Shown here one piece after another: positions 20,810 to 32,353 of a stretch of DNA of 64,000 bases (the stretch's first letter is position 1; each line of letters begins with the position of its first letter). Under the pieces are notes generated by a model that saw only the letters and a list, made by a program, of their open reading frames with translations, was not told the DNA's origin and made no database searches. This stretch comes from Anniella stebbinsi. Lineage: Eukaryota; Chordata; Lepidosauria; Squamata; Anniellidae. The position numbers and the translations under genes were made by a program. The DNA is taken from assembly GCA_029215795.1 (NCBI GenBank), contig JARDYH010000001.1, forward strand, positions 297,296,654 to 297,360,653, given 5' to 3'.

Positions 20810-23480
20810 GTCTAACCAAGCTCAATCTTCTGGCAATAGAAGACTAGCACTAATCTCCTATGCTTGGGGTGGGGGAGATAAGAGACTGCTCTGAACAAAC
20901 GCGTTTGCAGGGATGCAAGGAGGCGCGAGATGTGAGGAGGCGCTGGTGCCCCGTGCACAGGCGGCGCCTTCTCCAAAGAAAAGGAGAAAAACAAAATGGG
21001 AATGTGAGGAGATGTGGGCGCCCATGTACGGGTGCTCCTCGCATTCAAGCCCCTGTGCTCACTTTTTTGTGAATGATCACAAATGCGAGGGTTGAGGGCT
21101 TGCGGTACCATGCGCTGTCATCAAGATGAGCCCTTTGACTCTCTTGACAGGGGGCTTATGAGGGGGGGGGAGAGAAAGAGGGAAGTGATTCCTAGTAGAG
21201 GTTTATGTCCTGCTTTAATTTTCTTTGGATGTGTTTCCCAAGTGAGGCTGGCAGGGAACACACACCAATGAACTGTAGGGGGAAGGAGAAAGGGCAGGGC
21301 GGAGTGGGAGAGTGAAAAAGCAATGAGTTGAAATAGTGCAACAACGCACGCACATGAAAAGTGACCAGCACTTGCTGAGCCAATGACACGGAGGTCAAAA
21401 TCATGGGTGCATATCAGGGGGGAAAAGTGTGATGGAGCTCTATGATTGGTTACTCAATGAAGTTTGTGAGTCCTTTTCACAACATAGTCATCCTCCAGTG
21501 CCTCTCCTTTCAGTTTTTAGCTTTATTCCGCCATTATTTAACACACCAAAAATGCAGTAATAAATATACATTGCCATCAATGAGCTGGTGCATTTCCAGG
21601 ATAGTGGAATATTGTTGTTAATGTTGCAGTGCCATCTACTGGCTGTATAAATGGAAGATATGGAACTTCCCCACAAAGGAAATGGCCAATAAGGGTGGGG
21701 GGGAAGGAAAGGTGGAAGCACATGTAGTGTGTCCATAATCCTGGAAAGCCTCTGGAAGAAGAAAACCTGGTAAGGGTGCAGGATTTTTGCTTAATGTAGA
21801 GAAGCCCTAAAAGTCCTACAACTTTCAGCATGGCTAGCTGGGGAATGATCGTAGTTGTAGGACATTTCTCTCTCTAAACATGCATAGGATTGCACTCTAA
21901 ATGTGTGATTCCACCACTAGGGCCATAACAGCTGGGATTGTGATGGACTGTTAGACCACATGGTAACCTGTGCAAAGGGTGCAGATGTCACTTGTCACCT
22001 AGACAGCACTTCCTGTTGTAATCGTGATGTCTTTACAGCATCTGAAGCTAATTGTATCAGTCTTAAAATAACTTAAAATAAAGAAAAAAGCATAGATTCT
22101 ACTGGCCCTGGCCTTGAGGGTGTAAAACAGTGCTACAACTATCTAAGGTGGGGCACCATGTTGAAAATTCTAGAGAAAAAATATTTGATGGAGTCCCGTG
22201 TTGCAGGGGTAGTGTTGGAAGAGATGGACACAACCTATTGACAGCTAAAGAAACCAAAAGCAGGACTCTGAAGTGGCAGCCCAACAGTTAACTAAAAGAG
22301 GCATGTTTGTTCTAAAGGTGCAGAAGTACTCATTGTTCTGCCAGACAGGCAGCAAGCCTCGGCAGAGCCTTTTATGTGTGGGAGATACATTTGTTTAATA
22401 ATCCTTTGAAACTTTTTCTGCTCACAGGAAGAATGGAGAGAAATGATAACGCCCTTAAGATTCATTAAATTCCCATGTCTCTTTAACATACACTCTCCAA
22501 CTCCTCCACGCCTTGAGTATGTAGGAAGCAAGGAGGAGGAGGAAGCAAGGAGGAGGAGGACCCTCAATATGAAACCCCAACCAAACAAATTTATAGCCCC
22601 TGTCTTCTTTCTGCAGATCTCCTGCCAAGGAAGTCATGTGGGTGCAGAACTACTACTGTCTTGGGAATTTCTATGCAATTGTTTACTTGTAACACAAAGG
22701 AAATTGAGCGATCTAAGAATTTTTCTTGGCAAGATATCTGATCACTAAACCTGAATCCAAGGAGATACTGGATTCTTCAGAGAACATAAAGTGTTTTGTC
22801 TTAAACCTAAACTGTGGAGGAAGAGTTACAGATATCAAACACAGTGCATTTTAGACTTTCTTGACTGCCTTAAAATCACCAAACTCTCCAGCCAGCTGAA
22901 ACTTTGACTCCTCTTCCATACTGATAGGATACTGTTAAAAATTGTGAGATTCCTATAAAACCTGCATTTAAACTGATGCCTAAAGGGACATAAGGAACTA
23001 GTAAAGTGCTTGGAAGTTTCCTCCTCCTCTTCCTATCTAGGGAATAGGAAGAATAACCTGCTTGTACTTGATTTTACTTTAACATTTTCAAAAGGAATAT
23101 CTGTCCCCAAAAAAGTGTACAAACAAATTAACCTCAAGCTTGAAGTGTACACTCCATTTTTTAGAACCTGTACATTTAGTCTGGTCATATCTGCTGCCAG
23201 GATACAGGCAGAAAAAGTCTATAGGGACTAATCTTGCATCTATCATCATGAGCAGAAGCCATACCTACCTTGCCTTAGAGAGAAATTCTGCTGAGGTGCA
23301 CATTCCATGAGTTTTAGGCCAAAAGGCTTGAAACCCTAGTCATCAGGCCATTTTAAAGGTTGAGTCTTATCCACAGTGGTGGAATTGAAATGCTAGAAAT
23401 CAATTTAGCCAAAGGATGGTGGAATACTTGAACTCAGAGCCATGGGACAATCTAGGAGAGCTAACAGGCTCTTCAGCTAT
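20810..23480. other. Intergenic DNA with one dispersed repeat
   Basis: A repeat fragment related to 51207-51860 occupies about 21130-21445 (aatgaactgtagggggaagg ... tgatggagctc). A purine-rich tract (22528-22562) and AT-rich DNA fill the rest. No gene is supported. Confidence 0.45.
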
Positions 23481-23481
23481 T

Positions 23482-23482
<1 letters not shown>

Positions 23483-23520
<38 letters not shown>

Positions 23521-23735
23521 TTATTTCTTACCCGCCTCTCCGTCTGGATCGAGGCGGGGAACAACAACATGATAAAATACATAAAACTGATTAAAACATG
23601 ACACATATTATTAAAACTGCATAAAAATCCTAAAACATCCTAAAAACATCCTTAAAACATTCTAAAATTCCACTGGATATGCCTGCCGGAAGAGAACAGT
23701 CTTTATGGCTTTCTTAAATTCTAAAAGACTGTTAA
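23483..23735 (-). repeat. L2-like LINE 3' end with (AAT)n tail
   Basis: An AAT run (23483-23520) is followed by tttatttcttacccgcctct and a short decayed coding end. The same junction occurs at 24950-25017 and 50774-50830, so the AAT repeat is the tail of this family. Confidence 0.7.
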
Positions 23736-24119
23736 GTTGGAAACTCACCCTTGGCCTCAGGGCTTGGGAAAGACAGGCAGCTCCCGAAGACAGGGATGGA
23801 AAACCTCTGGACCGCAGGAAACGAGGGCAAAGCCAGAACAGGACTCAGCTGCAGTCTTGAGGAGCGCTCCTTGAGGTCACTTCTGCATCTTGCCCAATAG
23901 AAAAAAGTGAGAGAGGAATAAAATGGCTTGGAGGAGTGCTCCTATTGGGCAAAGTGCAGGAGGACTGAAGCTGGTTTGGAACTCAGAACAAATGGCTAGA
24001 GAAGCCAGCTCAGCCGGTGGTGTGAGGAGCTGCTCCTCCATGTGCTAGAAGAGTCCCTTTCTCAGTGCAGAGAGTGGCAAAGAGATCCATGCCTCTCTGC
24101 ATGGCAAAAGGTAAAACAT

Positions 24120-24400
24120 GTTAAATTACACCCCTGGGTTGCTTCTGCGGCTTCCCCCTCTGTTTCGTATTTGAGTCTAGCGTTTTGAATCACACGTTGT
24201 CCGTATACCTGCGATGCCTCAGCTTGGCCTATTGAACTTTGCCTGTTTCGGACTTTGTCCGTTGAGGGATAAATCGAAACAGAAACTAAAACCTGCGACC
24301 TCAGAGTGAGAGAGCAGCAGGACTGGGATGTCATGTGAACCCAGCGCTGAAGAAATGGAGCAAAGTCAAGGTGGGTGTGCTTAAAACCGCCAGTGTGATA
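24120..24400. repeat. Dispersed repeat, unclassified
   Basis: Its complement aligns with 48990-49040 plus 49404-49610, including cagcgctg, tttctgtttcg and the tttgtccgttgagggat/atccctcaaagggcaaag pair. That second copy is split by a MITE. Confidence 0.55.
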
Positions 24401-24949
24401 ACGACCTGTGTTGTGACACATAAGTACCTTCCTGTCTTACCATTTCCTGGATCTCTATGGAGGTAGAATAGCACAATCCATGCACAAAAACGAGGTATCA
24501 CCCAACTCAGGGTAATTCACAGAAGTACCCCCCCTCCCTGCCTCTAAGGCAACCCCATGAGCCTCCTCAGTAGCCATGGAATGCTGAGTGGACTGGACAG
24601 AAGGCAGTATCCTAAAAGCAGGCTTGGCTGTAGTTGGCACACTGAACAAGAACATTTCACACTGCCGCATTTTGCTGTAAGACCAACTTGTTCCCTCTAA
24701 CAGCAAACTCTACAAAACTTCAAATGCAGTCTAACAAAGACCTGCCAACCACATAACAATGAAGTGTTTATTAAGTGAAAGGGAACAGGAAAAAGTCCAT
24801 AGCACCTAAAAGCAAGTATCTAGATAACGTATCTACTCATGTCTCTAGTATCTAATGGCAAGTATCTAGAGGCAGGATGTGTGCATGTCCCAAAGTCAAA
24901 CTCCCCTTTTTGTACGATACAAAGAGTTTTCGGGCGAAAGAAATGGGGA
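24401..24949. other. No recognised gene
   Basis: Ordinary AT-leaning DNA between two repeats. I see no exon, RNA gene or transposon end. Confidence 0.4.
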
Positions 24950-24984
<35 letters not shown>

Positions 24985-25017
24985 TTTATTTCTTACCCGC
25001 CTCTCCGTCTGGATCCC
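24950..25017 (-). repeat. Short L2-like tail with (AAT)n
   Basis: (AAT)n followed by ttatttcttacccgcctctc and gtctggatcc, an abbreviated copy of the 23483 element. Confidence 0.65.
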
Positions 25018-27239
25018 CCTTTCTCATCCCCAAAACATTTCCTGCCCACCTCCTAACAGATATTGGGGATAATTCAAGTTGCCCATTACTACTACATCAC
25101 ACTTCCTTGAAATGCTGGCAATTTGCTTATAGATATTAGATGTAGGCCCCCAGAGGACCATAAGTTTCCCACCCATTTGTAGGCCAACATATCCCAATCT
25201 GGAGTTCTCCAGATGTTTTGGGCTACAACTCCCAGCATTCCTGACCATGTTCGCTGGGACCAACAGGTGTTGAAGTCAAAAACATCTGGAGGGCATCAGG
25301 TTGGGGAAGGCTAGTGAAGTCAATACTGAATGTGATGGACTAATGGTCTGACTCTGTATAAGACAGTATTCTGTGTTCCTAATTCCCAAATAATTACACA
25401 CAACATAGGAATATTTTATTATTGTTTTATTATTTTAAAAATATATAATCATCAGTCATGTTCCAAGCGGTTGAACAATTTTCCAGAATATCTAATAAAT
25501 CCATTTTGATAAAACAAGCATGGTGTACAACGAAAAAAAATGGCACTGTTCTGCTCACAACTGCTGTAAATATGAAGTGTGCAATTTAACAATACTCCTT
25601 GGTAGTAGTAACAGTGCATGTTTCCAGCAACTAAAGTATTTGGGGAAACTTTTAATTGCCCCCAAACTAGCCCATAATTGCCTGAAAGCATATATTTATA
25701 CTTAGAAGCATCTGATCTTAGAAGGCTATTACAGATGAAAGAACATTTTCAAATATTGTAAAAAGTAACTTGTCTAGTCCTATTCCTGGTGCAGATGTAA
25801 GAAAGAAAACCTGTGACCTCTCATCAGCCTTTATACATACAGTATTAGCCTTATTCATACAATATTATTTATTGCAATATCGATAGTTGTAAAAATATGG
25901 CAATAACTGGAAGTGTGCACATTTGTTGAACAGCAATAAAATCACTATTAACTATAGATCATCATATATAACTTCTAAATGACAGGCTCTGGCCTGTCAT
26001 TTTAAGAACATTGTTAAATAATGTTTTTCAAACCTCTGACTACAATTAAATAGCCTCCTCTTGTTGGAGAAAGTCTTCATACTAAACTCCAGGAGAAATG
26101 CAAAACTGGAAGGCAAGTATGTAAGCTTCATTGATATAAGAGGGAAATTCAAGTATGCTAAGCATCAGGAATAAATGGCAGAACTGTGGGTTTATTTAGT
26201 GTACTGTCACTTGTACAACGACTTGCTTACTGGACAGAAGTCAGGCATGGTGCAATGGGGTCCTAGCTCTCAGGGGCCAAGGTAGCTGACCTGTAGAAGC
26301 TGAGAGAGGCAGAGAAGTAGATGAGATCAGCTAAATTATATTTTAGGGGATGGGATAGTGGTTTCCTACTCCCAGGGTAACACCTCCTCTGCTGCCATGA
26401 AGATTGAGGGTATTAGGGGAGGAAGGCATCACTCGGAACAACAATCCCTTAGAAGGGATCCATTCCTTGGGAGATGAACAAACATTCTCTCCTGCTGATG
26501 ATATACCTATTACCAGGAGGGGGGCTCCTGGTATTGCGTGATTCAATCATTAGAAACATAACTGGGATTGCGATGGCCTACTAGTCATGAAGGCTATATA
26601 TTACCTGGGGACTGTCTATACACACTCAAAGCCCCAAGGTGGTTGCAAATCTGTACTGTGTCAGTTATATGAGGCATCTGTAGATTCGCAGCTACCAGGG
26701 GGGCTTTTCCGTGAAACTGTGCAGCAACAAAAGACAGGGTCTTACCCCGATTTTTTTGGTGGGAGCGAGGTCACCCCAGCTCTTCCGCCATCTGACTGTG
26801 CTCTGCGCCAATCCAGGGGGGTGTCCTGGCAGAAGGCAACCGGCATTTGGTCGCCGGAAACCAGGAAGAGGGTGAGGAAGCAGCTCCGGTACCCAGATAA
26901 CCGCCAGAAACTCCACACTCCTTCCTTGCCCTTGGGATGTCTCGACACCATCCCAGGAAAGCGAAACTGCAGGATTTGGGGAGAACACGGCACCAACTTG
27001 GTACTGTGAAGACAGCTCCCTGCAGTATCAGAGGCAGTATGCATCTCAATGCCAGTCACTGGGGAAAAAAAGAAGGGTGCTATTGCTGGGGAACACAAGT
27101 AGGAGGGTGCTATTGTGTTCATATCCCATCAAAACCTTATCATCTTTATAATCATATTTTTGAATTGGACTGCCTTTCTTCATTGTTAAATGCTACTTAT
27201 ATGACTGTGATTTCTAAGCCTGCTAAGGTCAGCCTATTT
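25018..27239. other. Intergenic DNA with small repeat fragments
   Basis: At 25195-25380 there is a dispersed repeat (gggctacaactcccagcatt; gtctgactctgtataagaca), also glimpsed at 34155-34200. At 27018-27125 there is a SINE-like piece. No coding exon is recognised; the 140-codon ORF at 26587-27009 has no family motif. Confidence 0.45.
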
Positions 27240-29165
27240 TGTTAATTAACGTAGATATAAAAATATTAACTGCAATTCTGGCCGATAAATTAAAAGAAGT
27301 TATTACAACATTGGTTTGAGCAGATCAGGTGGGATCTATTAAATATATTCAGGGGTCTGATAACCTCAGATTCCTCATTGATCTGATAACTTTGAATACT
27401 GGTAGAACAGACCAGGCTGCCATTGTTTCTTTGGACGCTGAAAAGACATTCATTGACAAAATTCAATGGAAATTTATCTTTATTACATTGAGTAACTGCC
27501 TGTCCTTCAGAATTTCTGAAATGGTTCAGAATTTTATATTCAACCCTAAGAGCTAGAGTTATGACTAATAGTTTCTTTTTGGCTTTCTTTTTACTTGGGA
27601 GATGTCCCAGATAGGGATGTCCACTTTCTCCTTTGATATTTGATTTATGTTTGGAACTTCTGGCTCGTGCTTTAGACAGAATAGTAGTATTCACAATCTT
27701 TGTGCACTATTGTTTAGAATTTAAAATTATTCTTTATGCTGATATTTTGTAAGTTATATCGAAACTCTAGTCATCTTTTCCAGCTTTGATGCAGTTGATT
27801 AATATTTTTGGTAATAAGACTATTCAATTAACTGGTCAAAGTCTGAATTGATGTTGATTGGAGATACTATACCTCATAGTATATTAGGTAATTGACAATT
27901 TTGATGGTGTCTCAATGTTATTTACCTATTGGAAATACCTAGTTCCAGAGACATATTTTAAATGATCGAATTCAATTTGAATAAGGTGATTAATGAGATC
28001 TCACAGGATTTAGATAGACAGGCATCTTTAAAGCTGAGTTTGTGGGGGTAAGGTAAATACATTTAAGATGAATACTATAACAGATTGTTTATGTTATATG
28101 TGGGATTCCTCTATCTATACCTGGCAAATATTTTCAAAAACTCAGTGCTTTGTTTCATAATTTTGTGTGTGTGGCGTGTGTGGTTGTTCCTCCCAGCCAC
28201 AAAAATCCTTGAAAAGGATGCAACTTCCAATTAAAGAAGGTGGTTTTCTTTTTCCAAACCTTGCTTTATATCATCAGCGCTATTTATTGACCTATATTAA
28301 ATTTTGGTCTTTTCCACTTAGGTCAGATTTTCCACCTTGGTGAGTTTTGGAAGCTTCTTGTCTGGATCTTCCCTCTAACTAGACAGCATTACATTCTTGA
28401 CACATTAAAATGGTTAGGGCTCCTCCCACACGTATGGCTGATAAGAGATATGTGGCATATAATGTCATGTCAATTACATTTTGATCCTTTTTTCCAGGCT
28501 ACATTGACTCTATGGGAAAACCCAGATTTAAAAATTGGTATGGAAATGTTTTTGTGGCAGGCTTGGATGTTTAAGCTGAATGTCTCTTCCATAAGGGTTT
28601 GTCTAAGTCAGATAATTGCTGGCGGTGTAACATAGGTGATGCTTCTTTTAACCAAATGTTTTGGTATATCCAACAGCGGCTCTTTTTGCAACGAGGATAT
28701 TATACAGATGAACCGCATATTGGAACACTCTTTAATATTTATTGATGTATATGTCCTCTTAAATGATCTGCCTGCTTCCTGGAAGTTAATGCAATATCAG
28801 TGCAAATAGATTCTCCAAGTCATTTTGACAGCTAAAAGGTTGATGTTTCAACACTACAAGCAGAAACACTCATCCCCTATAATGTAGTGGACTGAGGAAC
28901 TAACAACACTTTCATTATTTAGACAGATGGTATATAGAGACACCACTTGCACATGGATACTTATATGGATATTTGGCCTGCTTTTATTGAAGTTTATTTA
29001 TAATTTTTAGAAAGCTACAGTCAGTCACTCTCTCTCTCTCTCACACACACACACACATTTCATATGCATATATTGAATATGATATATTCATATTTATGGA
29101 GCTACAATTTTTTCTTTTTCTTTTTCTTTTTTTATACTTTTAAAAAAAATCTTGTTGGGAGCTTT
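27240..29165 (+). mobile_element. Decayed L1-like LINE (RT and C-terminal region)
   Basis: Fragments in three frames read ILADKLKEVITTL, then SLDAEKTFIDKIQW (RT motif A, normally LDAEKAFD) near 27430, and a C-terminal zinc-knuckle relic at 28600-28680. The lineage resembles the 6960-9275 element. Many stops and frameshifts mark it as old. Confidence 0.7.
29020..29060. repeat. (TC)n(AC)n microsatellite
   Basis: tctctctctctctcacacacacac lies beside the tail of the decayed LINE. Confidence 0.8.
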
Positions 29166-30036
29166 CCAAAGGCATCTGGTTAATGGCTGTGGGAGCCAAC
29201 AGAATGCTGGACTAGATATCTGATCCAGCAAGCTCTTCTGATGTTCTTTAGAGCATCTATATACTACTGCATAATAATCAGACAGATTGCTACAAATAAC
29301 ATGCTATCATTACTACGTTATTGTGGTTTAGAATTTGCATGAAGTAAATGAAATGAAATACAAATTTAAATGAAATATGAAATACAAATAAGGCTGACTA
29401 ACTGCAGCTTTCCTTAACTTGCTGCTCTCTGGGTGTTTGAAATATCGCAATGGTCAGGAACCCTGGTAGTTGTAGTCTAAAACTTACAGGTTATGCCCAT
29501 TAAGTAGGGGCTACTTTAAAAAATAGTCCTACTCTGTGGTGGCTATTTGCATGTAAAAGCCATTGCTATGAGGTGGCTCATTGCACACAATGCTCAGTTT
29601 TCTTCACACCACTACAAACACTGGCTCGTGGCATTAGAGAGAAAATCACCAAAGCTGCTTGTTTACACCATTATGCATCATATGCCACATGGAGCTGAAG
29701 CAGCCTCAACCCAACAGCTACAGACCAGCCCTAGATCTGCACATCATGGAGTTGGACAAATTGTCAAAGGGCATTATAAAATACCAATTGAGAATAGCAT
29801 ATTATAACATTAGTTTCTTGTACTCAAGGATGCATTTTCCTTTTTTCTGGTTTCTTTAAAAGGGAGGGGGGGATTTAGCATGCCAACCATCTTCTCTCTC
29901 TCTCTTACTCTCTAATAGCTCAGCATTTTTGTGGTTGGAGACAATGTGCCTCTTCTCCAATTAGCCGCAGACATGCCAACTCAAAAGGGGTGGGAGAGTG
30001 CGATGTACGTAGAACATATTTCTTTTCATCTCTTTA
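29166..30036. other. CD59-A 3' flank
   Basis: AT-rich sequence with SINE-like remnants at its left end (to 29255). No further exon is recognised. Confidence 0.5.
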
Positions 30037-30038
30037 TT
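30033..30038 (-). terminator. Candidate poly(A) signal overlapping the CD59-A stop codon
   Basis: The minus strand reads CTGTAATAAAG, so AATAAA begins on the second base of the TAA stop. Use of this signal would leave a 3' UTR of only about 20 nt; more distal sites are also possible. Confidence 0.35.
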
Positions 30039-30230
30039 ACAGGTATATCATCCAAATCACAGTCATCGCAGAAATACTGAGGGGAGCTGTACTGACCAGG
30101 ATCTCTGGACTCTTGTTGCAGAAATCTCTATAGCAGCAAAGGAATCTAAAACTGTCAGCATTAAAGGCATTGGCAATTTCTTGATGTTGGCACTGTGATG
30201 ATTTCCAGCAGCCATAGGTTCTCAAATGCA
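30037..30230 (-). CDS. CD59: CD59-A coding exon 4 (C-terminal half and GPI signal)
   Basis: The acceptor is a pyrimidine tract ending ccag. It encodes YGCWKSSQC, LCCYRDFCN and a hydrophobic tail, and ends with TAA at 30037-30039. Confidence 0.87.
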
Positions 30231-32314
30231 CTGGTTGAGGGGAAGCAAGGGAAAGAGAAAAAACCCAAATTAAAATTTTTAAAGTATAGATCATTTTTTC
30301 TTTCTGTAGAGTTCAGACCTGAAGGAAGCATTTAAAATGACCATTTTAAACAAAATCAGCTAGTCTGATCAGCTATGAAAACAAAACTTGAAATATTGTT
30401 TAGGATGAGATTTTAGGTGCTTCCAGATGAGGCTGTCATCACGCAACTGTCTTGTTTCATTCACAGAATGTTATTTGGAATCCAAACAATGTCATTTCCC
30501 ACTTGTAACCCTCCAGTGTATTCCCACAACTTCTTACATGCTTTTCCTTTCCACACACACAAAAAAACCATTTAGGAGAAAAAACAGAATTGCAGCACCA
30601 TGCCTTTTGATTTGATAGCACTAGGAACTCTGTGACTGGCAGCACTCTTAAAGATCCTGATCAAGTATATCTGTTCCTTGCATGATCTGCTCCATCTCAT
30701 GCAGATGCAGGGAATATTCCTCCTGGACATTGGATTGGATCCTGAGTTGCCTATCCGTGAAAGGCTCTGTCTGTTTGCACTGGAGCCTCCTGCTGGAGAA
30801 AGGGGGCACAGGCTATCTTTACTTCCCATACTGTTCTGGAAGGCCCCCTAACCCTCTGGAACTATTTTTTTTAGAGAAAAAGAGGAATCTGTGAAAATCA
30901 ACTCCCCACTCTTTCTCCAGTAGATGTGTCCCATGAGCAGAATTTCACTCCTGGGAATTCTGGAGTTTGTGTCTTCTGCATCTCCTCCAGTTTCACTTCA
31001 GAAGTATGGCATTTAGCATCTAGACAAAGGGTTAATGCCTCCTACATCCAAGAGTAAGGGGGCAGGAGCAGGCAGAGGAAACATCAGGGTCTGCTCCAGT
31101 TGGACTCTCCCCCACCCCACAGGGCTAACTGACATCCTAACCCTGTGGGGAAGGAGAAAGAGCAAAGGGGACAGGAGCAGGCAGAAGAAACATCAGGGAC
31201 TGCTCCAGTTCGACTCTCCTCCTTCAGGAGCAGGACAATCCCATCAGCCCAGTTGCCGGTCTTCTTAATTTCCCCCCTTCTCTTCCCCCCCTCTCCCTCC
31301 TCAACTCCTTTTCCTTGTGTGTCGTGTCTTTTTTTATATTATCAGCCTGAAGGCAGGGACTGTCTTCTTTGCTAAATGATTGTAAGCCGCTCTGAGAGCT
31401 TTTTTTGGCTGAGAGTGGGATAAAAATACAATCAATCAATCAATCAATAATATAAATAAATAAAACACATGGCCTTCACTGCAATGCATATACATACTCT
31501 TAAGTAGAATGTATACTCATGGCATATGCACCATTAACAAAGAAGCATAATTGATTTCCAAAAAGTGAACAGAAAAGGGAATATGCTGTAAAAGGAAATG
31601 CTAGAATAAACATTTCTCATATGCCTTATGGAATAAGCTGTATGAACTTAAAATCACCAAATATGGTTCCTTCTATTGAGTATTTAACCTCATCCCAAAT
31701 ATGTGTTCTTTGTTCTTCATCCCTCTCTATTTGTGTGTGCTGTCCTCTGAATAAGATCCTGGTTCTCTTGGACAGTGGTGTAGCCATGCCCACCCCCCAC
31801 CCCCAAGATAGTCCAAAATGGCAGGCAGTTGAGTTGATTCACATCAACAAACCAGTTCTAGAAGTTTTCATCTGCTAGGAGCAGGTCTTCTGTAAAGCTA
31901 TTGGGTCCTAATTGCCCGTTCGCAACCAAGGCCGTGTCTATACGAGGTTGCATTGGAGCTTCATTATCTGAAATCCCGCAATTGCACTCCTCCAGGGTAA
32001 TACCCATGGAAAGGAGCATAAATGTGAGTTTTGGAGGCTGACGGGGCTGCTGCTACCCCTAGCACACCCCGTTCCTGCACACACGCATACATTGCTTCCC
32101 CCCCCCTCCTCCTCCTCCTCCTCCTCCTCCCAGCAACCAAAAACAAAGGTGGGGGAAGTCAGCTCCTTGCCCCATTTGTTTGGTTTTTTTACCGGTGTTT
32201 TAGGTTGGGTTTTATTTTAATCGTTTGTTTCTAATTGCACAATTCTACAGAGGTGCGGAGATTAACTGCCACCTCGCCACTTTCCTGGTACTCTCATGAT
32301 CCATTTGTATTTCA

Positions 32315-32353
<39 letters not shown>

